A program made the position numbers and the translations under genes. From the NCBI GenBank assembly GCA_017427385.1, contig JAFRSW010000022.1, positions 62,001 to 126,000 of the forward strand: a stretch of 64,000 bases of DNA. Reading direction: 5' to 3'. This document shows, in pieces, positions 1 through 7,785 of this stretch; position 1 is the stretch's first letter; each line of letters starts with the position of its first letter. Source of the stretch: Bacteroidales bacterium. GTDB taxonomy: Bacteria > Bacteroidota > Bacteroidia > Bacteroidales > UBA932. Below the pieces are notes generated by a model. The model had not been told where the DNA came from. It searched no databases and worked only from the letters and a program-made list of their open reading frames with translations.

Positions 1-2284
1 CGATTTTTGCGTGCGAGCCAAGGGTATGGGCGGCGAGGTAGAGGAACAGATCCCGGAAATTGCATTCCGGATTCTCCGTCAGATAATCTGTCAGACTGAG
101 GGAGAACCTGTCGCACATCCAGATGCGCGCCGAGGAGTTCCAGTGCTCAGCCCACGACATTTCGCTGGCGCTTGCCCCGGAAATGGCAAGGACTCCCCGG
201 ATTCCGTCAACATTGCGTATGACAGCCTCCCCGTAGCACGGTTCGGCGCATATCAGCAGCTTTCGGAAAGTCATCTTTTCCGCTGTCTCTTTGAGGAGCC
301 CGGCGCCGAAGCCTTCGCCCGGGGGTTTGTCTCTCCAGCAGAATTCATCGGCTCCGTCGGTGGGCTGGCTGTGTCCGTGGCCGCTCCAATAAAGAAGGAC
401 ATTCGCTCCGGCGTCCTGCGGCAGCACTGTATGGAGCCGTCCGCTGCTCCTGCCCAGCAGGATGTCGGCTATATCGGCGGGGAAGAGGTCCTTGCTGTCG
501 TAATCCATGACGGCGGCGGGAAGGGCGTCTGTGCCTCCAAGAAGGTCGAGCCCATCTTCCGCGTTTCTGACAATCCCCGGTTCGGGATTCATCTCGTCCG
601 AAGCCATGTCCTTGTCCAGAACGAGGATGATATGGTCGTCCGGGAAACCGCGGCTGCGGAGCATCTGATACACGCCGAGCACATCTGCCTGATGCCGGTA
701 GTTGCTGAAACCATTGCTGCCCTGCACGAGGACAGCATACTGGCAGTCGAGTTCGGGATAGCTGAAATCCGCGCCGCCCGAAGCCTGGGAGTCGAAATCG
801 GACCTTGCCTGCTGCTCGCTGTAGAGATATCGCCAGGCGGCGTTGGCATCGGCGGTACGGCCTCCGGATCCTCCGAAATAACCCCGGTGATGGATTTCAC
901 CGTCCAGAATCTGCCAGAGGACATAGGTGGTTGAAGTGGCCGCGGTGTAGGTCTGACTGTCGAAACTGATTTCTCCTGACGCACCGATGAAGTGAAGCAG
1001 CCGCCCCTGCTCGAGTGCATTCAGATACACTTCCATGGATGTGGCGTTCCAGGCAGCTCCGCCGAGTTCCTCTCCGTCGGCGTTCATGGTGATGTCGATG
1101 ATGGCATGGTTGAAAGCCTTGTTGTCGGCATCCCCGCCCGAATGTTCCACATGGCATGCGGCGAAACCGACGACCATGAGCGCATCGTAAAACTTGCATT
1201 CGGCGAAGCCGGGTTTGGAACCGAAACGTACCTCGTAGCTGAGTTCGAAACCCGTGGAAGGATCTGCGTAGGGCGAAAATCCTTCGTATCCCTGCAGGAT
1301 ATTCCATGAACGCGGCCCTATGGCATCCACATCTTCTTCATAAAAGCCAGGGATTGCAAAATATGTGTTGTACGCCGATTTGAACAACTGCCAGTACTTG
1401 TCGTTGGCGGGGTCGTCGGGATCCGTGCTGTCGTGAAGCAGGCTCCAGAATTCATCGTTCATAACCGCTGCGCGGTTGGCGCGGGCCACCTCATACATCT
1501 GATCCGCCGTTTCCGCCACGCAGAAAACAGCGGACTCCGCCACTCCCTGCCCGGTTGCAACCGCACGGTATTTGTCGAATATGGAAAGTAGTTCCTGCGT
1601 GTTGCCGTACTGCAGATTCTGCTGGAGGATGATATTGTTCTGAAGTGAATAGAACGGCGCCCAGTAGTTGAATGTCATTCCGTATGCATCCACGGGAGAG
1701 AAAAATGCGGCCTTCGGACTGCGTATGATGGTGTCGTAGTACTTGCTGACAGAAGCATAACGGGTCATCATCAGGCCGGTGAAGGAGACGTCACTTTCCG
1801 TCAGGGCCCATAGGAATGGCTCCTTGTTTATATTCAGGCCGCTCGTCGTAACTGCATACCGGCGTATAATGTCTTCGCTGGTCGCCGTCGGCGCCATGAG
1901 AGGCTTGAGCGTTCGTTTGCAGGCAGGAGCGAAGTCGGCGATGTTCTCGTTTCCGAAAGGCCCCACGACTGCAATCACATCTTCCCTTCCGGCCAGTTCG
2001 CGGCTCAGCTTCACAAGGTCTTCCGACAGTTCGTCGTACCATTCAAGTTTGAGGTCGATTGCGACGGCGTTGTGTCGCTGCGCTTCCCGAAAGTTCTCCA
2101 GGAACCATTTCGCGGTGCGCTCAAGCCGCTTTTTGGAAGTTTTGTCGCCAATGGGCGCCACGACGGCTACCGTGCGTTCTGTCCAGTGACGCTGGCTCTG
2201 ATACACCGTCTCTTTATTCCCGCATGCCGTCAGGATTAGGCCCGCGGCGATGCACAGCAGGATACCAATCAGCCTTTTACTCAT
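1..2284 (-). CDS. Lipoprotein with type I periplasmic-binding domain fused to C13 (legumain-like) cysteine peptidase, 3' end outside window
   Basis: The frame is open from the ATG at 2284 to the left edge (761 codons, no stop). A lipoprotein signal ends in LTAC with the lipidated Cys at 21. Residues about 30-490 resemble Leu/Ile/Val-type substrate-binding proteins, for example AVVGPFGNENIADF followed by a PLMAPTATS stretch, and late PBP-I patterns around a YDAL motif. From about residue 510 the protein matches legumain-family C13 peptidases: YAVLVQGSNGFSNYRHQADV, then MNPEPGIV, then YWSGHGH with catalytic His636, then CAEPCYGE with catalytic Cys683, and near the edge HTLGSHA, equivalent to the legumain SHTNTSHV region. 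The catalytic dyad is intact. The start overlaps the stop of the upstream lipoprotein gene by 8 bp, so the two are probably translationally coupled. Location is inferred to be periplasmic or outer membrane. The substrate is unknown. The domain calls are firm; the biological role is not. Confidence 0.85.
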   Translation of the reverse strand, partial: MSKRLIGILLCIAAGLILTACGNKETVYQSQRHWTERTVAVVAPIGDKTSKKRLERTAKWFLENFREAQRHNAVAIDLKLEWYDELSEDLVKLSRELAGREDVIAVVGPFGNENIADFAPACKRTLKPLMAPTATSEDIIRRYAVTTSGLNINKEPFLWALTESDVSFTGLMMTRYASVSKYYDTIIRSPKAAFFSPVDAYGMTFNYWAPFYSLQNNIILQQNLQYGNTQELLSIFDKYRAVATGQGVAESAVFCVAETADQMYEVARANRAAVMNDEFWSLLHDSTDPDDPANDKYWQLFKSAYNTYFAIPGFYEEDVDAIGPRSWNILQGYEGFSPYADPSTGFELSYEVRFGSKPGFAECKFYDALMVVGFAACHVEHSGGDADNKAFNHAIIDITMNADGEELGGAAWNATSMEVYLNALEQGRLLHFIGASGEISFDSQTYTAATSTTYVLWQILDGEIHHRGYFGGSGGRTADANAAWRYLYSEQQARSDFDSQASGGADFSYPELDCQYAVLVQGSNGFSNYRHQADVLGVYQMLRSRGFPDDHIILVLDKDMASDEMNPEPGIVRNAEDGLDLLGGTDALPAAVMDYDSKDLFPADIADILLGRSSGRLHTVLPQDAGANVLLYWSGHGHSQPTDGADEFCWRDKPPGEGFGAGLLKETAEKMTFRKLLICAEPCYGEAVIRNVDGIRGVLAISGASASEMSWAEHWNSSARIWMCDRFSLSLTDYLTENPECNFRDLFLYLAAHTLGSHAKI

Positions 2285-3341
2285 TCCCGGCCTCCTTTTT
2301 CATGGCGTCTGCGTGTATGGTTTGGAGCAGATCTTCCGGCAGATAACGTTCAATGATGGCTTTCTGCAAATCGGTGTAGGGATGCAGGACGACTTCCGTC
2401 CATCCGTCGGCAAATGACAGGGTCTGGTGCTTTGGCATCCCCTCTGAAGACAGCCACTGGCCGATGCACAGGTCAATGGCCCTGTCGATATGTTTGACTA
2501 CGGAAAACGGGCAGTGGTTAGAGATGCTGACAACGTCGATGCCTATATAATCAAATCCTCCGAACAGGCCGCTCATGCGGTAGAATGTGCCGGAAGCACC
2601 CCCGCACACCGGAAATACGAGCCGGGCGACCGGGAGGGTTTCGGAGTCGTAGACTATGCGCATCGCGTCTTCGTCGTCAATCCTGAATCCGCCCCCTTCT
2701 TCATCGGAAATCCATTCCACCTGAAGCTCATGGTCATCCCCGGTCAGGACGTATTTTGCATTGAAGCCTTCTGTAAAACCTTCCACGGACTCCCTTATGG
2801 CCGACGCCAGGGGATTCGCGGCAATCAGGAGCAAGTTGTCCGAGAACGCGGTTGCGACCGCTCCGGCCTCGTACATGGCGCTGTAATACGGCAGGCAGAT
2901 GGTGGATCCTTTGCCAGGAAGCGGATCCTTCGTTTCAAGGTACAGCAGGTCAGCGCGCGGACAAGCTCCCAGCTCATCGCTGTGCCGGCGGAGATAATCG
3001 TCGTATTCGCTCCCCGCCACTATGAGAAGCCTCCGCACCGTGTCCCGGAGCATTGACATCTGCTCGAAATAAGTCTGGAGGATTGCAAGGCCCTCCGCGC
3101 TTGTGGACGGTGAAAACTGCATTGTGCGCAGCCCGTTTGCGAGGGCGGTCCGCTCGACTCCGGCATAAATCAGATCGTTGTAGCTCCTGTCGCCCAAAGC
3201 GCCGGGATCGTACACGACCGTCACCAGAGCTTTGCCGGAAGGGACGTCGGCAGGATCCGGCTCATAATGCACCTTCCTGCACCCCATCGCCATCAGGGCA
3301 ATTGCGGTCATCAGCAGATATTTTGCAGGCAGAGTATTCAT
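2277..3341 (-). CDS. BMP/PnrA-like substrate-binding lipoprotein
   Basis: A 354-residue protein with a lipoprotein signal (MAMGC, Cys21). The mature part begins with VTVVYDPGALGDRSYND, the pattern that opens the basic-membrane-protein (PnrA/TmpC, Med) family of nucleoside-type binding proteins. Later patterns also fit that family: VFPVCGGASGTF and FDYIGIDVV. No permease or ATPase genes lie next to it, so it may be a receptor rather than part of an ABC importer. It is the first gene of a two-gene minus operon; its TAA lies inside the start region of the PBP/C13 fusion gene. A clear -7 element lies 19 nt upstream of its ATG. Ligand unknown. Confidence 0.75.
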   Translation of the reverse strand: MNTLPAKYLLMTAIALMAMGCRKVHYEPDPADVPSGKALVTVVYDPGALGDRSYNDLIYAGVERTALANGLRTMQFSPSTSAEGLAILQTYFEQMSMLRDTVRRLLIVAGSEYDDYLRRHSDELGACPRADLLYLETKDPLPGKGSTICLPYYSAMYEAGAVATAFSDNLLLIAANPLASAIRESVEGFTEGFNAKYVLTGDDHELQVEWISDEEGGGFRIDDEDAMRIVYDSETLPVARLVFPVCGGASGTFYRMSGLFGGFDYIGIDVVSISNHCPFSVVKHIDRAIDLCIGQWLSSEGMPKHQTLSFADGWTEVVLHPYTDLQKAIIERYLPEDLLQTIHADAMKKEAGNE

Positions 3342-3360
3342 TTCGCATTCTCCTGTTCTG

Positions 3361-3368
3361 CAAAATTA
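3361..3368 (-). promoter_or_regulatory. -7 promoter element of the binding-protein/C13 operon
   Basis: On the minus strand this reads TAATTTTG, an exact match to the Bacteroidota -7 consensus TAnnTTTG, 19 nt before the ATG at 3341. Confidence 0.6.
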
Positions 3369-3402
3369 CTTTTTTTTTCGTAATTTCGCGGCCGAAAAAG
3401 TA

Positions 3403-4158
3403 ATGATGAAATTAAGAATTATGAAAAGATTTAGTTTTATGCTTGCAGCTTTCTGCTGCTTCCTTGGTTTGTCGACAGTGGTGTCATGCAGTAAAGACGA
3501 CGGAGAAGAGATAAGTGAACTTCAGCGTGTGCTGTACAGCGAACTCGGCTTGCCGGATGACGGATCCAACAGCTCGAAGTATGGAATCAGCGACGAAGAC
3601 ATCGAGACCCGCGCAAAGGGAATGGGTGTCGAGGCTGCCGCGCTGAAGGCAGTCTGGAAGGTGGATACCGGCGGTCACGGTGGTTTCCTGGCCAATGGCG
3701 ATCCTATGATTCTTTTCCAGGGACATATCTTCTGGCAGCAGCTCAGGACGAGGGGCCTTAATCCTCAGAATTACGTGAAAGGCAACGAGGATATTCTTCA
3801 CCAGAGGCTGGACAAATCGAAGTTTGTCGGCGGAGTCGGTGAATGGGAACGTCTTGAGAGGGCCGTCGCGATTCATGAAGATGCCGCTCTCTCTTCTGCG
3901 AGCTGGGGCATGTTCCAGATAATGGGTTTCAATTACGGAAAGTGCGGCTGCAAGTCCGTGCAGGAGTTTGTTTCCAAGATGAAAGAAAGCGAGGTCGCTC
4001 AACTTGATTTGTTCGTGGCTTTCCTGAAATCGAATTCAAAGATGGTCGAGGCTCTCAAAAACCGCTCCTGGGTAGACTTTGCCAGACTTTACTACGGCCC
4101 TACAGAGTACAATATCTACGCTGAGAAGCTTTCCAAGGCATACGCAGCCCTCAAGTAG
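3403..4158 (+). CDS. N-acetylmuramidase-domain lipoprotein (PF11860-like)
   Basis: A protein of 251 residues; an internal ATG at 3421 would give a more usual lipoprotein signal, and either start ends in VVSC (Cys29 from the longer start). From about residue 65 the sequence follows the N-acetylmuramidase family (DUF3380, known from phage endolysins): GVEAAALKAVWKVDTGG, ILFQGHIFWQQL, SSASWGMFQIMGFNYGKCG and WVDFARLYYGPTEYN. It should cleave glycan strands of peptidoglycan from the periplasmic side. The family usually has ESGG where this protein has VDTGG (Asp88), so the acid at that site is shorter than normal. It is alone on the plus strand, with a weak -7 match (TAATTTCG, 3381-3388). No holin or phage genes are nearby, so it looks like a housekeeping or domesticated enzyme. 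Confidence 0.75.
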   Translation: MMKLRIMKRFSFMLAAFCCFLGLSTVVSCSKDDGEEISELQRVLYSELGLPDDGSNSSKYGISDEDIETRAKGMGVEAAALKAVWKVDTGGHGGFLANGDPMILFQGHIFWQQLRTRGLNPQNYVKGNEDILHQRLDKSKFVGGVGEWERLERAVAIHEDAALSSASWGMFQIMGFNYGKCGCKSVQEFVSKMKESEVAQLDLFVAFLKSNSKMVEALKNRSWVDFARLYYGPTEYNIYAEKLSKAYAALK

Positions 4159-4183
4159 GATATAGCAGATTGCTTTTTTCAGA

Positions 4184-4210
4184 TGCGCTTCTTTCCGGAA
4201 AAGGAGCGCA
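4184..4210. terminator. Putative bidirectional terminator hairpin
   Basis: TGCGCT...AGCGCA arms extend through a CTTTCC/GGAAAAG inner stem with one bulge. It lies between the convergent ends of the muramidase gene and the GH5-like gene. The U-runs are weak, so termination is inferred from position and stem strength. Confidence 0.45.
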
Positions 4211-4217
4211 TATTATT

Positions 4218-5318
4218 TCAGAACTGGCTATTCTGATACAAACGCGTCATTTCTTTTATAAACTTTATTTCCTCCTCGCTGTAGGGGGTGTGGTCCGGGC
4301 GGAAAAGGTCGTGGAACCAGACATCGGGCTCTTCCGTGAAAGGGACGGGTTCGCCGTTTTCCACATGGTTCCAGGGATACTGGCACTGCTGCTTGCCGTT
4401 CACGAGGCCGTAGCTGAAGCAAGCTATCTTTTTCTCTTTGAACAGGGGGAGGATTGAGTAATAATCCGACCCCATACTGCGTGCCATCCAATCTGAACAC
4501 AAAACCGGCCGGCCGAACTGCTCACAGTATTCCACGAACCTGCGGCATTCGGGCAGATCCTTATAGCAATGGAAAGATATGATGTCGCTTTCCGACAGAA
4601 CGAACTGCGAGATCTCTTCATTATGCGACTTCCAGTCCGAGAGAGTTATGATAGGAGCTGTCAGAGGCTGCGAAGGGTTCACTTCCCGTGCCCAGCGAAA
4701 AACCTCCCTCATAAACGGCAAAGTCTCGAATCCCTTGGTGTTTGCAGGCTCATTGTAAAGACACCAGGCAAGGATGCGGGGGTCTTTCCGGTACTTCTTT
4801 ATGACCTGCTTTACGTAACGCTCCATTATCGGCCACTTCCCGGGGTTATTGACTATGTCTTTGCCGGGAGAAGCCATCCACACCGAATTGTGAACACCGG
4901 GCACTGGCTGAGGCTGGGGGCCAGTATAGGGGTTCTTAATGGTTCCACCATTTGTGAAGAAAGTTATCAGTATCCGCAGCCCGTGCTTATCGGCAATACT
5001 GATTGTCTTCTCCAACCTCTCCATGAAGCCTTTGGGATCTTCCTGCCAGACTATATCGCACAGGAAAAGCCTGATGCAGTTGAAGCCAAGATCCTCTGCC
5101 AGGGCAAGCTCGCTGTCCACCACCTCGGGACGGAAGAACTCCTTTCCCCATATTTCCACGGGTGTTCCTCCGTAGGACGGCATATAGACGCATCCTACGG
5201 GCCAGGGCTGGGCTGCATACCATTCATTGGCCTTTTCAGCACTCCACCTTTCTGCGGGGCTGACGCTGCAGCCGACCAGGGCCAGCAAAGCTGAAATAGC
5301 AATTAATATCCTTTTCAT
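4218..5318 (-). CDS. GH5-like (cellulase-fold) glycosidase lipoprotein
   Basis: A 366-residue protein from the ATG at 5318; the upstream in-frame TTG lies inside the -7 element, so it is not used. The signal ends at LVGC (Cys17). The body is a (beta/alpha)8 glycosidase of the clan GH-A type: WGKEFFRPE, a LGFNCIRLFL strand, and AWCLYNEPANTKG, where Glu190 is the expected acid/base. The matching C-terminal strand reads PVLCSDWMAR. Related Bacteroidota proteins carry Glu at this nucleophile position (CTEYMAR-like), whereas this protein has Asp276. Either activity is altered or the alignment is off by a turn. Related proteins are often labelled cellulase-family or beta-xylanase, but the substrate cannot be told from sequence. 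It is divergent from the GH3 gene, and both promoters lie in the 65 bp between them. Confidence 0.7.
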   Translation of the reverse strand: MKRILIAISALLALVGCSVSPAERWSAEKANEWYAAQPWPVGCVYMPSYGGTPVEIWGKEFFRPEVVDSELALAEDLGFNCIRLFLCDIVWQEDPKGFMERLEKTISIADKHGLRILITFFTNGGTIKNPYTGPQPQPVPGVHNSVWMASPGKDIVNNPGKWPIMERYVKQVIKKYRKDPRILAWCLYNEPANTKGFETLPFMREVFRWAREVNPSQPLTAPIITLSDWKSHNEEISQFVLSESDIISFHCYKDLPECRRFVEYCEQFGRPVLCSDWMARSMGSDYYSILPLFKEKKIACFSYGLVNGKQQCQYPWNHVENGEPVPFTEEPDVWFHDLFRPDHTPYSEEEIKFIKEMTRLYQNSQF

Positions 5319-5327
5319 CTCTGTGCA

Positions 5328-5335
5328 CAAAGCTA
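5328..5335 (-). promoter_or_regulatory. -7 element of the GH5-like gene
   Basis: Reads TAGCTTTG on the minus strand (TAnnTTTG). Only 9 nt separate it from the ATG at 5318, which rules out the longer in-frame start. Confidence 0.6.
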
Positions 5336-5359
5336 ATCAAAAAGCGGAATATTATTTAT

Positions 5360-5367
5360 TATATTTG
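5360..5367 (+). promoter_or_regulatory. -7 element of the GH3 gene
   Basis: TATATTTG, an exact TAnnTTTG match, 15 nt before the ATG at 5383. Confidence 0.65.
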
Positions 5368-5382
5368 CAAAAAAAGAAACCG

Positions 5383-7782
5383 ATGACACTGAGTACTTTA
5401 GCCATTCTGGCTCTCCTTAGCACAACGCCATCCGCCAAAATCTACCATTCCAACTGGACCGATTTCAACAAAAACGGCAAGATGGACGTCTACGAGAACC
5501 CCAAGGCAGCCATACAGGACCGCGTAGAGGATCTGCTCTCACGCATGACCCTCGAAGAAAAAACCTGCCAGCTCGTCACATTATATGGCGCAGGAAGGGT
5601 CCTGAAAGATGCGCTCCCTAACGAGTCCTGGAAGAATGAAGTCTGGAAAGACGGACTGGCGAACATAGACGAGCATCTCAACGGTGTCGGCAAATCTGCC
5701 GCCAGATACAGGGATTACATCTATCCCTTCTCCAACCATGTAGATGCCCTGAATACCGTGCAGAAGTGGTTCATCGAGAACACCCGGCTTGGCATCCCCG
5801 TGGAGTTCTCCAACGAAGGCATACATGGCCTCAATCACACCCTCGCCACTCCCCTTCCCGCCCCCATAGCCATAGGCTCCACCTGGGACCGCGAGCTGGT
5901 CCGTACCGCCGGCCGCATTGCGGGAGAAGAAGCGGCACTGCTTGGTTACCACAGCGTCTATGCGCCTATTCTGGACATCGCACGCGACCAACGCTGGGGC
6001 AGGACCCTGGAATGCTACGGTGAGGATCCCTTCGTGGTAGCAGAACTCGGTATACAGATGGCCGCAGGCATACAGGAGCAGGGCGTAGCTTCGTGCATGA
6101 AGCATTATGTGGCATACGGCGTGCCCAAAGGCGGACGCGACGCAGACTGCCGCACAGATCCGCACATCACCCCAAGAGAACTGCACGAACTCTACCTTTA
6201 TACCTTCCGCCGCGTCATCGAGGATGCTCATCCTATGGAAGTTATGTCCAGCTACAACGACTGGAATGGCGAGCCTGTGAGCGCATCGCATTATTTCCTC
6301 ACCGAGCTGTTGAGAGACACTTACGGTTTCGACGGATATGTTGTCAGCGACAGCGACGCCGTGGAATTCGTTCACACCAAGCATAAGGTAGCCCCCACCT
6401 ACGACGATGCGTGCCGCCAGGTGCTTGAGGCAGGCCTCAACGTGCGCACCAACTTCACCCAGCCCGCCATCTTCGTAGATGCAGTGCGCCGCCAGCTTGC
6501 AGACGGCAGCCTGTCGCAGGAAATCCTGGACCAGAGAGTTCGGGAAGTGCTCAGCGTCAAGTTCCGTCTTGGCCTCTTCGACAATCCTTTCTCCGGGAAC
6601 GGAAAGAAAGCGGATGCGAAGGTCGGTCTGGAAAAGCACAAGGACTTCGTGATGCAGATGGGAAGGGAAAGCGTAGTTCTGCTCAAGAACGAGAATCACA
6701 TACTCCCCCTGAAGAAGGATTCGTATTCCAGGATACTGGTTACCGGTCCGCTTGCCGATGAAGACAATTTCATGACCAGCCGCTACGGCCCGGATGGAAT
6801 TCCTACTGTCACCATGCTCCAGGGTATAAGGAACTACCTGAAATCCAGCGGAATAGCCGTAGAATACGAGAAAGGCTGCGATGTTAAGGATCCCCGCTGG
6901 CCCGTCAGCGAGATCATCCCGGAGCCTATGTCTGCGGAAGAAGAGGAAGGCATACGCAGAGCTGCAGAGAAAGCGGCCGCAGCCGACCTGGTGATAGCGG
7001 TTGTCGGCGAAGACAAGTATGCCACCGGAGAAAGCCGGTCCAGGACTTCCCTGGAGCTCCCCGGCCGTCAGCGCCAGTTGCTCGCCGAACTGCACAAGAC
7101 AGGCAAACCCATAATCCTGGTACTCGTAAACGGCCAGCCTCTCACTGTCAACTGGGAGGACAAGTACATGGATGCAATTCTTGAGATGTGGTTCCCTAGC
7201 GGCGAAGGCGGCGACATCCTGGCTGAAACGCTTTTCGGCGACAACAATCCCAGCGGCAAACTGACCGTCACCTTCCCCAAGGCAGTGGGTCAGATTGAGA
7301 CAAACTTCCCTTACAAGAAGGGCTCCGAGGGCGGCCAGGGAAGGATAGGAGATCCGAACGGCTGGGGAGTCACCCGTGTCGTAGGTCCCCTATACCCTTT
7401 CGGATACGGACTCAGCTATACGGATTACAGCTACTCCAATCTGGAAATCAGCAAGAAAGATGACAGCCGGATAGACGTTTATTTCGACCTGGCGAATACC
7501 GGCGAGTACGAGGGCACCGAGGTGGTGCAGCTCTACATCCGGGACAAATACAGTTCCGTGGTAACCTACGACTCCGTGCTGCGCGGTTTCGAAAGGGTTC
7601 CTCTCAAGCCCGGAGAGAAGAAACGCCTTCACTTTACCCTCCAGGGCAAAGATCTCAGCATCCTGGATAAAGAAATGAAATGGCGGACCGAAGCCGGCGA
7701 ATTCGAAGTGCTCGTTGGCGCCAGTTCCACCGACATCCGCCTGGCGGGTTCATTCAATATAGATGAGGACAGGCTCTATTAA
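5383..7782 (+). CDS. GH3 family beta-glycosidase (beta-glucosidase/xylosidase type)
   Basis: The ATG at 5383 is chosen because it follows the -7 element and opens a short signal peptide (MTLSTLAILALLSTTPSA); upstream in-frame ATGs precede the promoter. The 799-residue product has the usual GH3 order. After an EF-like NGKMDVYENP segment comes the N-terminal barrel with the nucleophile in GYVVSDSDAVEF (Asp323), then the second alpha/beta/alpha domain (ESVVLLKNENHILPL, KPIILVLVNGQP, MWFPSGEGGDILAETLFGDNNPSGKL), then a C-terminal fibronectin III-like domain (YDSVLRGFERVPLKPGEKK). It hydrolyses terminal beta-linked sugars, in the periplasm by the signal peptide. Beta-glucoside versus beta-xyloside specificity is not decided by sequence. 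It lies among other exported glycan enzymes; its 3' end is 3 bp from the convergent lyase gene. Confidence 0.92.
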   Translation: MTLSTLAILALLSTTPSAKIYHSNWTDFNKNGKMDVYENPKAAIQDRVEDLLSRMTLEEKTCQLVTLYGAGRVLKDALPNESWKNEVWKDGLANIDEHLNGVGKSAARYRDYIYPFSNHVDALNTVQKWFIENTRLGIPVEFSNEGIHGLNHTLATPLPAPIAIGSTWDRELVRTAGRIAGEEAALLGYHSVYAPILDIARDQRWGRTLECYGEDPFVVAELGIQMAAGIQEQGVASCMKHYVAYGVPKGGRDADCRTDPHITPRELHELYLYTFRRVIEDAHPMEVMSSYNDWNGEPVSASHYFLTELLRDTYGFDGYVVSDSDAVEFVHTKHKVAPTYDDACRQVLEAGLNVRTNFTQPAIFVDAVRRQLADGSLSQEILDQRVREVLSVKFRLGLFDNPFSGNGKKADAKVGLEKHKDFVMQMGRESVVLLKNENHILPLKKDSYSRILVTGPLADEDNFMTSRYGPDGIPTVTMLQGIRNYLKSSGIAVEYEKGCDVKDPRWPVSEIIPEPMSAEEEEGIRRAAEKAAAADLVIAVVGEDKYATGESRSRTSLELPGRQRQLLAELHKTGKPIILVLVNGQPLTVNWEDKYMDAILEMWFPSGEGGDILAETLFGDNNPSGKLTVTFPKAVGQIETNFPYKKGSEGGQGRIGDPNGWGVTRVVGPLYPFGYGLSYTDYSYSNLEISKKDDSRIDVYFDLANTGEYEGTEVVQLYIRDKYSSVVTYDSVLRGFERVPLKPGEKKRLHFTLQGKDLSILDKEMKWRTEAGEFEVLVGASSTDIRLAGSFNIDEDRLY

Positions 7783-7785
7783 GCT

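Noticed and set aside
1-2284. Apparent absence of a long minus-strand gene and possible frameshifted pseudogene
   Set aside because: Reading the minus strand from the ATG at 2284 gives 761 uninterrupted codons to the window edge; it is a truncated view of an intact gene.
3403-4158. Prophage endolysin
   Set aside because: It has a lipoprotein signal and no holin, integrase or structural phage genes nearby.
5227-5382. Longer N-terminus for the GH3 enzyme
   Set aside because: The extension is antisense to the GH5-like gene and upstream of the -7 element; the ATG at 5383 begins a proper signal peptide.
5581-7095. Minus-strand open frame of 504 codons
   Set aside because: Antisense to the GH3 gene; composition and lack of motifs mark it as a shadow.
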